DNA from: Veillonella magna DSM 19857
GTDB taxonomy: Bacteria; Bacillota; Negativicutes; Veillonellales; Veillonellaceae
Assembly: GCF_000428745.1 (NCBI RefSeq)
Contig: NZ_AUAN01000007.1
Span: forward strand, 48,514 to 112,513
Direction: 5' to 3'
Length of the DNA stretch: 64,000 bases
The notes under the pieces are model-generated. The model saw only the letters and a list, made by a program, of their open reading frames with translations. It did no database searches and was not told the origin of the DNA. This document shows, piece after piece, positions 53,661 to 61,837 of this stretch. The position numbers were made by a program, and so were the translations under genes. Positions within the stretch are counted from its first letter, which is position 1; each line of letters starts with the position of its first letter.

Positions 53661-54506
53661 TTAGCGCTTATAGGCGATAACCACGTGACGATACGGTTCT
53701 TCACCTTCACTGTCCGTCACAATATGAGGTTCGTTTTGTAAAGTTAAATGAATAATTTTACGCTCGAACGCATTCATCGGCTCCAACGAAATCTTTTGAC
53801 GACTCCGTTTTACCTTATCGCCCAAACGGCGCGCCAGCTGTACCAGCGTATCTTCACGGCGCGAACGATAATGCTCTACGTCCACCACGATATGGCAACG
53901 TCCCTTCACATCTTTGTTCGCCACCAAATTGGTTAAATACTGAATGGCATCCAATGTCTGTCCATGCTTGCCGATCAAAATTCCCAAATCATCCCCGTGA
54001 ATTTGGAATGTGATTCGTCCTTCGGTAGTCATTTTTTCAATAGCCACCGCCAGACCCATCTTGGCAAACATATCCGTCAAGAACTGCTTACCCTTATCGG
54101 CAATAGCCATCTGGTCTTCTTTGGTAAGTCCCGGTTTTTCCGGCTTTGCCGTTACCTCTTCCGATGGGCTCGTTTCTTCCGTAGCCACCGGCGTTTCATC
54201 GACGGATTCATTCACATCCGCCTCTTCTGCTACCGTGTCGGACGTATCCGCTACAGCAACGGTTTCCTCCACAACAATTTCATCGGCCTTAGCCGTTTCG
54301 GTGAGTACCGATGCTACCGTAGGCATTTCGATATCTTCAAAATATAGGCGAACAATCGCCGGCCGCCGACCGATACCTAAAAATCCCGACGACGGCTGTT
54401 CGATAACCTTTGTCTCCGTAATGCGTCTGCCTTCAGCAGTAAGCTGCGCCTCGCCCTTAGCAATGGCTTCTTCCAACGTCTTAGCCGATACCTCGATATG
54501 ATCCAT
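53661..54506 (-). CDS. khpB: RNA-binding protein Jag/KhpB
   Basis: 281 residues. Jag-N domain (about 1-50: MDHIEVSAKTLEEAI, SGFLGIGRRPAIV), an acidic Val/Glu/Thr linker (about 65-130), a KH domain with GILIGKHGQTLDAIQYL, and R3H (MNAFERKIIHLTL). It binds RNA with KhpA and influences cell-wall growth in Firmicutes. Start after AAGGAGG, 2 bp after the yidC stop. Confidence 0.95.
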   Translation of the reverse strand: MDHIEVSAKTLEEAIAKGEAQLTAEGRRITETKVIEQPSSGFLGIGRRPAIVRLYFEDIEMPTVASVLTETAKADEIVVEETVAVADTSDTVAEEADVNESVDETPVATEETSPSEEVTAKPEKPGLTKEDQMAIADKGKQFLTDMFAKMGLAVAIEKMTTEGRITFQIHGDDLGILIGKHGQTLDAIQYLTNLVANKDVKGRCHIVVDVEHYRSRREDTLVQLARRLGDKVKRSRQKISLEPMNAFERKIIHLTLQNEPHIVTDSEGEEPYRHVVIAYKR

Positions 54507-54508
54507 GC

Positions 54509-55159
54509 TTACGCCTCCTTAGCACCATCGTTTCTGAAGATAAAGAATTGCTGAATGAGCTGGAATATATTAGATACTACCCAGTAAATAACAAGGCCGC
54601 TAGGGAAGTTCAAGCTGATGTAGCCGATAAACAGCGGCATGAAAATAAGCATAATTTTCTGCTGACCACCCACATCCGACGTGGACGTTTGCTTACTCAT
54701 CACATAGGTAGAAAGCGCACTCAACACAGGCAAAATGTAAAGCGGGTCCGTTTCGCCGAGGCTCGGAAGCCACAAAAAGCTTTCATACGTCGGATCATAC
54801 GGATATCCCTGCAACGCATAGAAAATAGCAATCAAGAACGGCATCTGCACTAAAAGCGGCAAGCAACCGGACAGTGGATTAATGCCCATTGTCTTATACA
54901 AATTGGCAATTTCCATCTGTGCCCGCTTCGGGTCATTCTTATATTTGTTCTGAATTTCCTTCATCTTAGGCTGCAATACCTGCATGCCCTTCATGGACTT
55001 GATCTGCTTTACTGTAAGCGGCGCCAAAATAGCTTTAATAGCTATTGTCAAAATAATGATGGCAATCCCGTAGCTAGGGAAACCTACCATCTGCGTCAGG
55101 TTATAGCAATACCCGAGCAACGTCCGCATAAAATCAACTAACACCTGAAAAATTTCCAA
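54509..55159 (-). CDS. yidC: membrane protein insertase YidC/OxaA
   Basis: 216 residues. Short Gram-positive-type YidC with five helices and no large periplasmic domain. Features: SYGIAIIILTIAIKAILAPL with the groove Lys/Arg region, QKMKEIQNKYKNDPKRAQME-like loop, GINPLSGCLPLLVQMPFLIA and FPSGLVIYWVVSNIFQLIQQ. TTG at 55159 is chosen because AGGAG lies 7 bases upstream; an upstream ATG at 55213 has no such site. No clear lipobox. Confidence 0.93.
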   Translation of the reverse strand: MEIFQVLVDFMRTLLGYCYNLTQMVGFPSYGIAIIILTIAIKAILAPLTVKQIKSMKGMQVLQPKMKEIQNKYKNDPKRAQMEIANLYKTMGINPLSGCLPLLVQMPFLIAIFYALQGYPYDPTYESFLWLPSLGETDPLYILPVLSALSTYVMSKQTSTSDVGGQQKIMLIFMPLFIGYISLNFPSGLVIYWVVSNIFQLIQQFFIFRNDGAKEA

Positions 55160-55270
55160 TCGTCTTCTCCTATTTTCGTAACCTGGCGTACCCATGGCTC
55201 CTTGCCTGTTCATACTTGGTTATGGTCTAAATTTCATCCATACAAACAGTTCGGTATTTCCACATCTGTG

Positions 55271-55501
55271 CTATGGCACGGGATCGTAGCCGCCCTTGTT
55301 AAAAGGGTGACAACGCAAAATGCGTCTAATCCCGAGATAGCTACCTTTAAAGGGGCCGTATTTGCGTAATGCCTCTAGGGTATACGCCGAACATGTAGGG
55401 TAAAAGCGGCAGCTTCTGGGCTTTAGCGGAGATATACAGTAGCGATATACCAGCACCAATCCGATAAGCATCGTATTCAACATATAGCTTAGGTACTTCA
55501 T
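55271..55501 (-). CDS. yidD: membrane protein insertion efficiency factor YidD
   Basis: 76 residues. Motif core [20 protein letters not shown] and [20 protein letters not shown]. It aids YidC-dependent insertion at the inner membrane. ATG at 55501 follows GGAGAG. Between rnpA and yidC as in most bacteria. Confidence 0.94.
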   Translation of the reverse strand: MKYLSYMLNTMLIGLVLVYRYCISPLKPRSCRFYPTCSAYTLEALRKYGPFKGSYLGIRRILRCHPFNKGGYDPVP

Positions 55502-55620
55502 ACCGGTCACTCTCCTTTGAAAGTCAACACCGTTTCATCTACAGAATCTTCCTATATCATGTATAAACTATCCATCAAAATATGATAGTTACAAAGGATT
55601 AAGAAACATAATTAGACGAC

Positions 55621-55968
55621 TCAATTCTTTAACAGCTTTAACTTTCTAAACAGATTCATAATCTCCTGTTCCGCCTCCGCATAGGTGGCCTTAGCCAAAT
55701 AGGCCCTACCGACGATGACGATGGCATATCCCTCACGCAGTTCATGCTGATGCAGACGATATACCTCTTTCATCAGACGCCGCGCCCGGTTGCGCTCTAC
55801 TGCGCAGCCCACCTTTTTACCGGTGACAAAGCCGATGCGCGTAGGCTGCTTAGCTACGGGCATGCGATACACCACGCAAAGCTTACCTACCTCATATTTA
55901 CCGTGTTTATACACGAGGCGATACTCATTGTTTTTTCTGATTCGCCGTGCTTTATCTAAACCGTTCAT
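55621..55968 (-). CDS. rnpA: ribonuclease P protein component
   Basis: 115 residues. Binds RNase P RNA for tRNA 5' maturation. RNR motif: CAVERNRARRLMKEVYRLHQ near residue 58. Also RIRKNNEYRLVYKHGKY at the N terminus. Two adjacent ATGs exist; the second is better spaced from GGTGAG. It lies 76 bp after rpmH. Confidence 0.95.
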   Translation of the reverse strand: MNGLDKARRIRKNNEYRLVYKHGKYEVGKLCVVYRMPVAKQPTRIGFVTGKKVGCAVERNRARRLMKEVYRLHQHELREGYAIVIVGRAYLAKATYAEAEQEIMNLFRKLKLLKN

Positions 55969-56044
55969 CATCTCACCCTATACCTGAGAATAGAAAAACT
56001 TGGCAGCAGTGCCAAGTTTTTTCTCCTGCCTAAAAGCTATTATG

Positions 56045-56179
56045 TTATGCGGACAATTTCTTTCTGCCCTTTGCACGTCTTCTCTTCAATACAAGACGGC
56101 CACCAATGGTCTTCATGCGTTCGCGGAAACCGTGCGTACGTTTTCTCCAAAGCGTATTCGGCTGATAAGTACGTTTCAT
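56045..56179 (-). CDS. rpmH: 50S ribosomal protein L34
   Basis: 44 residues, [20 protein letters not shown] through [19 protein letters not shown]. The sequence is a perfect L34 match in length and motifs. First gene of the rpmH-rnpA-yidD-yidC-jag run. Confidence 0.97.
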   Translation of the reverse strand: MKRTYQPNTLWRKRTHGFRERMKTIGGRLVLKRRRAKGRKKLSA

Positions 56180-56315
56180 GTGTAGAACACCTCCTCGCAA
56201 TCAGTGTAGTAATTACGTATACCATAACAGCATAATTATATGTATAAAAGCCCATTCTGTCAAGGAAATAACACTGTGAACCTAATCGCTTCCCAGGGCT
56301 AACGATGCATCGAAA

Positions 56316-56382
56316 AGTGGCATATATAAGTCGCAGGCATGTCATTCGCCAGACCTGACTGCCGAGGCTTATATACGCCACT
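56316..56382. repeat. single copy of hairpin repeat (see 61051)
   Basis: Arms AGTGGC-ATATATAAG and CTTATATACGCCACT pair around a core whose minus-strand sequence is GTCAGGTCTGGCGAATGA (56342-56359). The core matches the tandem copies at 61 kb, but the arms are different and still complementary. It lies between the GltD-like stop and rpmH. Confidence 0.75.
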
Positions 56383-56388
56383 ATAATC

Positions 56389-57729
56389 CTATTCGCCTAA
56401 GAAGCGCTTAGCTTCACAATAATTGACCATGCCTTCCACGACTTTTTTAGCGGCGCGCATCGCCAGCACCACCGTAGCCGGTTTATGCACTACATCACCG
56501 CCGGCAAATACGCCCTTGCGGCTCGTCATACCATACGGCATTTCACGGGTTACCACATAACCGTCCTTGTTGACCTCGATTCCGTTACCGGGTCCTACCA
56601 AACGGGAATTCGGTTTATGGCCGATGGCAATAATAATTTTATCTGCCGGAATGACACCATACTCACCGGTAGGCGTTACACTGCCATCTTCGTTCGGTGC
56701 CTGTACTTCATAACGAAGACCTTCTACCACCTTATCGCCGACGACTTCCTTCGGCGATGCGTAGAACTTAAATTCCACGTCTTCTGCCTTAGCCTCTTCG
56801 TACTCGGATTTTAGAGCCGACATATTTTCTTCGCCCCGTCGATACGCTACCGTAACCTTGGAAGCCCCTAAGCGCACACAGGTACGTGCCGCATCCATAG
56901 CCACATTACCGGCACCGATAACCACCACGCGATCACCGGCGCTGACCGGAATCGCATCCTCGCCGACACGACCATTTTGATGTAACTGTACCGCCGTTAA
57001 CAATGCCATCGCCTGCAATACACCGGGCTTATCATCGCCGGGCATGGGAAGCTCCATCGGCACATGCGTACCGGTGGCAATGAAAATCGCATCATAGCCT
57101 TCTTCAAACAAAGAATCTATCGTCTTGTCAGGACCGATAACCGTATTGCATTCAAACACAACGCCCAGCCCTTTAAGGCGATTGATTTCGCGGCGCACCA
57201 CTTCTTTGCTGAGGCGGAACTCCGGAATCCCGTAAAGCAAAATGCCACCGGGCTCTTCCTGCCGCTCAAAAATCGTCACCTCATAACCAAGGCGGGCCAT
57301 GTCACCGGCTACCGTAAGACCGGCCGGGCCGGATCCGATAATCCCGATTTTACCTTGATCCTTAATGATCATCTTCTGCTTGCGCAAACCATGTTCACTT
57401 TCAAAATCGGCAGCAAACCGTTCTAACTTGCCGATATTAATCGGCTTATTAGCGCGATTCAAAATACAATGCCCTTCACACTGCTTTTCCCGCGGACACA
57501 CGCGACCGCAAACGGCCGGTAAATTACTGCGTTCCGCAATAATATCGTTAGCCTCGCCAAAATTGCCGCGCGCAATGGCGTGGATAAAACGAGGGATTTC
57601 ATTTTCAATCGGACAGCCCGTACGGCACAACGGTTTAGCACAATTAAGGCACCGCTTTGCTTCGGCCAATGCTTCTTCCAAGGTATAGTCCTTATCTATT
57701 TCCATTTGCTTCAACAATTCATCTGTCAT
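56389..57729 (-). CDS. GltD/NfnB-like NAD(P)H-dependent oxidoreductase
   Basis: 446 residues. N-terminal Cys-rich cluster domain (AKRCLNCAKPLCRTGCPIEN, CGRVCPREKQCEGHC), then FAD site GIIGSGPAGLTVAGDMARLG, and NADPH site VVIGAGNVAMDAARTC. It is the beta-subunit type of glutamate synthase or of NADH-dependent ferredoxin:NADP oxidoreductase. No partner subunit (GltB or NfnA) is adjacent, so its electron partner is unclear. Start after AGGAGG. Confidence 0.88.
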   Translation of the reverse strand: MTDELLKQMEIDKDYTLEEALAEAKRCLNCAKPLCRTGCPIENEIPRFIHAIARGNFGEANDIIAERSNLPAVCGRVCPREKQCEGHCILNRANKPINIGKLERFAADFESEHGLRKQKMIIKDQGKIGIIGSGPAGLTVAGDMARLGYEVTIFERQEEPGGILLYGIPEFRLSKEVVRREINRLKGLGVVFECNTVIGPDKTIDSLFEEGYDAIFIATGTHVPMELPMPGDDKPGVLQAMALLTAVQLHQNGRVGEDAIPVSAGDRVVVIGAGNVAMDAARTCVRLGASKVTVAYRRGEENMSALKSEYEEAKAEDVEFKFYASPKEVVGDKVVEGLRYEVQAPNEDGSVTPTGEYGVIPADKIIIAIGHKPNSRLVGPGNGIEVNKDGYVVTREMPYGMTSRKGVFAGGDVVHKPATVVLAMRAAKKVVEGMVNYCEAKRFLGE

Positions 57730-57919
57730 CGGAGGACCTCCTACGTAAAACTATGCTAGAGTATCTCGGCTGAAGATCATCTATCTCTCTCCCAGTGTAG
57801 CATGATTCCCGCAAACTTTCATTGTTCCATAGACCAATTTACAGCCCTTTGCCGGACACTACTTTCTCCATACCTATAGCCTAACCGATATTATCTATGT
57901 TGTCTGTTGTTATAGCTAC

Positions 57920-57955
57920 AAAAATAACCACGCAGCACGACGCTGCATGGTTATT
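57920..57955 (-). terminator. tRNA-Arg terminator
   Basis: A stem AATAACCA-x-GCAGC with GCTGC-x-TGGTTATT and a T run on the minus strand, seven bases after the tRNA. Confidence 0.8.
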
Positions 57956-57961
57956 GGTTTC

Positions 57962-58038
57962 TGGTGCGCCCAAGAGGAATCGAACCTCCGACACACAGTT
58001 TAGGAAACTGTTGCTCTATCCTACTGAGCTATGAGCGC
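57962..58038 (-). tRNA. tRNA-Arg (anticodon CCT)
   Basis: 77 bases on the minus strand. Acceptor GCGCTCA/TGGGCGC, D-arm AGCTCAGTAGGATAGAGC, anticodon arm ACAGT-TTCCTAA-ACTGT (CCT), T-arm GAGG-TTCGAAT-CCTC, and encoded CCA. Confidence 0.96.
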
Positions 58039-58084
58039 ATATCCTTATTTATTATAAACACAGACGATAGTATCGTGCAATAGG

Positions 58085-58380
58085 TACCTAGAAACATTAT
58101 ATGTTAATCATCTATATTATGCTATATTATGCCGTAATATGTAGTACTCATCTGTCGTACGAAAATCTCTTATGAAAAATAGCTTATAAAAATCAGCTTA
58201 TAAAAAACAGCTGTGGATGGCTTGTTACAAGGATATACGCACAGTGAATACCTAAAGTTGTTCACAAGTTATCCACTAAACAGCCGACTTATTCACTTTT
58301 ACATTCCATTTATTCACAAACTATCCACAACTTATTCACATCTTTATGTGGATAACTGCACTTGCATTGCTATCCACTAA
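58085..58380. other. oriC: probable chromosomal replication origin (oriC)
   Basis: At least seven DnaA-box-like 9-mers lie in about 170 bp: TTATCCACT (58269), TTATTCACT (58289), TTATTCACA (58310), CTATCCACA (58321), TTATTCACA (58332), TGTGGATAA (58347, opposite strand), CTATCCACT (58370), with a weaker TGTGGATGG at 58212. An AT-rich stretch (58085-58205) with TTATAAAAA repeats would be the unwinding element. dnaA is not adjacent. Confidence 0.85.
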
Positions 58381-58438
58381 AAAACGGTACCTTGCCTCCG
58401 TTCGTTACGAAGCAAACTACCGTTTCTACGCTATGCTA

Positions 58439-58756
58439 TTATTCAGGAAATTTAAACTCACCGTTTACTTCTGCGGGACGACTCCAATCTACCTGCACAC
58501 CGATGCGTACCCACATACGTGTCAATGCTAATTTTAAATTTTCCAAGGAATCTAACGGATGAATATCCACTGTTTCGTACGTATCAAGACCTACCGCATT
58601 TTCTACGGCCTGCGATTCCTGCAAATAGTTCTTAACCTGTTCCACGCGCTGCGCATCCGGCAATACCACATCTACCGTCTTAGCATCTTTATCATACGCG
58701 ATATAACCGCGTTGGTTTACATCATACTGAATTGCATAATACGCTACATTACTCAT
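58439..58756 (-). CDS. hypothetical protein next to oriC
   Basis: 105 residues; ribosome binding site AAGAGG before ATG. No domain recognised. Soluble, alpha/beta-like, with Tyr/Val-rich start (AYYAIQYDVNQRGYIAYD) and NLKLALTRMWVRIGVQVDW near the end. Its 3' end abuts the DnaA-box cluster. Function unknown. Confidence 0.65.
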   Translation of the reverse strand: MSNVAYYAIQYDVNQRGYIAYDKDAKTVDVVLPDAQRVEQVKNYLQESQAVENAVGLDTYETVDIHPLDSLENLKLALTRMWVRIGVQVDWSRPAEVNGEFKFPE

Positions 58757-58931
58757 TCTGCTAACCTCTTTCTTTTACCATTGCTGCTTACTCCCCTGTA
58801 ATAGGTGTGATAGGTACGCAACTATGCTATTCTTTATACTTCTATTTAACCACAAAAGGGAGTGCTCTAGCAATGTTTAATTCTGCATAGGAACGAGTCC
58901 AACCGTCACGCAAGATATACCAAACTCTGCA

Positions 58932-59438
58932 CTATACCTTCAATTCGTATGTGTGCACATCCAAATACCGACCGTGCTTATAGCCTACTTCATGCATGGT
59001 CCCTACAAATGTAAAGCCGAATTTTTTATGTAAGGCCATGCTTACTTCATTGGTGCCGGTGATGAGCGAAATAATTAAATGCGTCCGCTCATCGCGCCGT
59101 GCTTCCTCGATGATCGCTTCCATCAAGGCCGCACCGACTCCCTTGCCGCGCGCCGCCGGCGATACATATACGGACAATTCGACCGTCGAAGTATACGCCG
59201 CCTTAGCATTGTAGGTAGATAATGACGCATATCCCACCGTAGCTCCGTTTACTACTGCCACCAATAACGGGTGATTACAATCCGGGCGATTATGCGCCTC
59301 CAGCCACACCTTACGCTCCTCCCATGTTTTCGGTTCCGTATCAAAGGTAGCCACCCCATGTTCGATTTCATAATTGTAAATAGCGAGCAATACCGCTATA
59401 TCGGCATGCGTCGCTTGTCGGATTGTAATTGCTTGCAT
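58932..59438 (-). CDS. GNAT acetyltransferase, phosphinothricin-acetyltransferase-like
   Basis: About 168 residues from the ATG at 59438 (AGAGAGG 8 bases upstream). PAT/Bar-like pattern: IRQATHADIAVLLAIYNYEI, TFDTEPKTWEER, SVYVSPAARGKGVGAALMEA (acetyl-CoA loop RGKGVG) and ALHKKFGFTFVGTMHEVGYK. Relatives acetylate methionine sulfoximine or similar amines. Substrate untested. Confidence 0.9.
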   Translation of the reverse strand: MQAITIRQATHADIAVLLAIYNYEIEHGVATFDTEPKTWEERKVWLEAHNRPDCNHPLLVAVVNGATVGYASLSTYNAKAAYTSTVELSVYVSPAARGKGVGAALMEAIIEEARRDERTHLIISLITGTNEVSMALHKKFGFTFVGTMHEVGYKHGRYLDVHTYELKV

Positions 59439-59499
59439 ATACATCGCCTCTCTTTCTACCACGCAACTGTTTCTCAATGATTTACTTCACGTTACAGAA

Positions 59500-59530
59500 A
59501 GAGCACCCTTGCCACAGCAACAGTGCTCTT
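59500..59530 (-). terminator. possible terminator after CorC-like gene
   Basis: A stem AAGAGCAC/GTGCTCTT with 15-base loop. The minus-strand tail is only weakly T-rich. Confidence 0.4.
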
Positions 59531-59565
59531 GTCATCTCTATTAATTATCCCATTTGTAAATCCTA

Positions 59566-60951
59566 TTACTCCGCCGCACGTTCATCATCGGCAGCATCCT
59601 CCACCTCTTCCGGCGGACGACGGGTAATCATGATTTTATCAATACGGGCATTGTCCATATCGACAATTTCAAAATGGTATTCGTCCCAATCGCATGCATC
59701 GGTTTCGCGAGGGATGCGCCCGAAAAGATAAGTCACAAAACCGCCGATGGTTTTGTATAAATCATCTTCTTCGCCGGGCAATTCCTTAGTAATCGAAAAG
59801 TACTCTTTTAATTCGTCAATGTTAAGCAAGCCATCGACGAGCCACGTACCATCTTCGCGCTGAATAATACGATTTTCTTCTTCTTGGCGCTCTTCTTCGC
59901 CGGACGGCATAAGACCGACGATTTCTTCCATAATATCATGAAGCGTAACAAGCCCGCTGAAGCCACCGAATTCATCAAGTACCACCGCTTCGTGAACGCC
60001 TTCCGTACGAAATAAATCAAGCAGCTTCACAAGACCGATGGATTCCGGCACCATAAGAGGACGCTTAACATTTTCTTTAACAATAGCCACCAACGACTTC
60101 GGCGACGCTTCGCCTTGTTCACGCAAATAATCGCGGAACACATCGGACACCGTAATCAAGCCTTGCAGCTCATCCAGCGAATCAATCCCTACAGGCAGGC
60201 GATAATGATTGGAATTGCACAGCATGTCCTGAATATATTCGGGATCACTGTTAAGATCAATCCATTTCAGCTGTGTACGCGGTGTCATAACGTCACCGGC
60301 ACTGCGATCGGCCAGACGGAAAATATTGTCTACCAAAATCGGTTCTTCTTTTTCAAATGCCCCCAACTCGACCCCTTGGGTAAGCATCTTGTTAATTTCC
60401 GATTCCGTCACCGGCGCTTCCTCTTTATCGTGCACGCCCATTAATTTTAAAAGCCCCGTTGTCGATACACTGAGCAATGCTACCAAGGGCTTGGCAATGA
60501 TAGCGAACCCATGCATGGGACGAGCCATGATGATAGCTATACGCTCAGGTGCGTTCAACGCTAATCGCTTCGGCACCAGTTCGCCCACAATCAGCGACAA
60601 ATACGTCGTCAATGAAACAATAATAATGGGACTCAGCGAATCTGCATACGGTGCCATAGCCGGAATGTATTCTTTCACTGCCTTAGCCATCGGCTCGGAT
60701 AGCGCCGCTCCCGAATACAAACCGGTAACAATACCGATTAAGGTAATCCCGATCTGTATGGTAGAAAACATCTGATTAGGATCCTCTGCCAGCTGTATCG
60801 CCCGTTGCGCCCCTTTACTACCGCGCTCCGCACTGTCTTCCAATAATCCTTTACGCGCATTTACTATTGCCAGTTCTGTCATGGAGAATATGCCGTTTGC
60901 AATAATCAACAGCAAAATAATCAATATCTCCAGACCAACGTCACCGTCCAC
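59566..60951 (-). CDS. CNNM/CorC-HlyC family membrane protein
   Basis: 461 residues. DUF21 membrane domain with four hydrophobic segments (LEILIILLLIIANGIFSMTE; SLTTYLSLIVGELVPKRLAL), a CBS pair (about 205-340: VMTPRTQLKWIDL, HEAVVLDEFGGFSGLVTLHD) and a CorC_HlyC domain at the C terminus. Family members act in magnesium/cobalt or sodium export. Start is GTG. Often annotated hemolysin, which is not supported. Confidence 0.92.
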   Translation of the reverse strand: MDGDVGLEILIILLLIIANGIFSMTELAIVNARKGLLEDSAERGSKGAQRAIQLAEDPNQMFSTIQIGITLIGIVTGLYSGAALSEPMAKAVKEYIPAMAPYADSLSPIIIVSLTTYLSLIVGELVPKRLALNAPERIAIIMARPMHGFAIIAKPLVALLSVSTTGLLKLMGVHDKEEAPVTESEINKMLTQGVELGAFEKEEPILVDNIFRLADRSAGDVMTPRTQLKWIDLNSDPEYIQDMLCNSNHYRLPVGIDSLDELQGLITVSDVFRDYLREQGEASPKSLVAIVKENVKRPLMVPESIGLVKLLDLFRTEGVHEAVVLDEFGGFSGLVTLHDIMEEIVGLMPSGEEERQEEENRIIQREDGTWLVDGLLNIDELKEYFSITKELPGEEDDLYKTIGGFVTYLFGRIPRETDACDWDEYHFEIVDMDNARIDKIMITRRPPEEVEDAADDERAAE

Positions 60952-61050
60952 TCACGTATCACTCTCCTATCTGATTCAGTGGATTATACAAATGCTTTTC
61001 TTCATAGTATAGCATATATGAGGCAATAAAGAAACGCAGGGTCCGTATAT

Positions 61051-61328
61051 AAAAGGATTGGTCGCTAGGCATCGCAAGTCAGGTCTTGCGAATGATATTG
61101 CTCAGTCCTAACGACCAATCCTTTTTCCCTCGGAACTGTGTTTCTTTTCCATATATGGCAGCAGGCCGTCAGGTCTTACGAATGACATGCCTTCGATACG
61201 TCCCTTTCCGTTTCCCCTGGAACTGTGTTTCTTTTTCCATATATGACAGCAGGCCGTCAGGTCTTGCGAATGACGTTGCTCAGTCCTAGCGACCAATCCT
61301 TTTTCCCTCGGAGCTGTGTTTCTTTTTA
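61051..61328. repeat. three tandem copies of an 88-90 bp hairpin repeat
   Basis: Cores GTCAGGTCTTGCGAATGA at 61078, 61168 (one change) and 61256. Each copy ends in a GGAACTGTGTTTCTTTT-like segment (61132, 61219, 61310). Copy 1 has long paired arms (AAAAGGATTGGTCGCTAGG at 61051 with its near complement at 61107). Copy 3 shares copy 1's right arm but copy 2's left arm. No gene occupies this 60952-61350 gap. Confidence 0.85.
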
Positions 61329-61350
61329 GTACGGTGTTCTATCTCCACAC

Positions 61351-61683
61351 CTATGCGTTAATAACAGCCAATGCACCTGCGCATGCCGGGCAGTCGCAAT
61401 ATGCAGCCCCTTTGCTCTTGATGTCCAGCGCATGGATATGCAACTGCTCTGCTAATTCACTACCGAACAAAGCGATGCCGTCCGGCGAAGCAGTAAAGGC
61501 AATCAGCTGATCAACGGTAATAATATCTGCTTTCGCTTCCTTTACCAATGCCTCCCACGCAGCAGCTTCCGTATCCGTGCCTACCGTATCAAGCCATGCT
61601 TGGCCTACTTTCTTCAGCCCTTCATAACATGACTGCGCAGCTATCATAGATTGTACTGTTTGCACCATTGTATCCTGTTTCAT
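61351..61683 (-). CDS. small protein with C-terminal CDCPAC motif
   Basis: 110 residues, start after AAAGGAGG. Mostly helical, acidic. The end AAYCDCPACAGALAVI has a C-x-C-x2-C cluster likely to bind metal. Similar short proteins in anaerobic Firmicutes carry an unproven chaperone label in databases; I see no chaperone domain. Function unknown. Confidence 0.7.
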   Translation of the reverse strand: MKQDTMVQTVQSMIAAQSCYEGLKKVGQAWLDTVGTDTEAAAWEALVKEAKADIITVDQLIAFTASPDGIALFGSELAEQLHIHALDIKSKGAAYCDCPACAGALAVINA

Positions 61684-61837
61684 ATGATGAACTCCTCCTT
61701 TATCGGTTACATAGCGACGTCGTAGTAATCCGGCATTGCCTTATACTACTGATGTTACTATATCGTAACGACCAATAAAAGTAAAGTACATTATTTTTAT
61801 AAAGTAATATGTTAGTTACTTATTAAAAGGATACATG

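Noticed and set aside
53964..54501. Long plus-strand ORFs antisense to jag
   Set aside because: jag has complete Jag-N, KH and R3H domains; the antisense frames are Ser/Val-rich shadows of its biased codons.
56040..56381. 113-codon minus-strand ORF over rpmH and the hairpin repeat
   Set aside because: It reads through the repeat and an alternative frame of rpmH; rpmH itself explains the region.
59566..60951. Hemolysin
   Set aside because: The DUF21-CBS-CorC architecture is that of an ion transporter family; the hemolysin label is historical.
61086..61296. ORFs on both strands inside the tandem repeat
   Set aside because: Their translations simply repeat the repeat unit; no ribosome binding site.
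61051..61328. CRISPR array
   Set aside because: Three units of 88-90 bp with hairpin arms and no uniform short repeat plus unique spacers; no cas genes.
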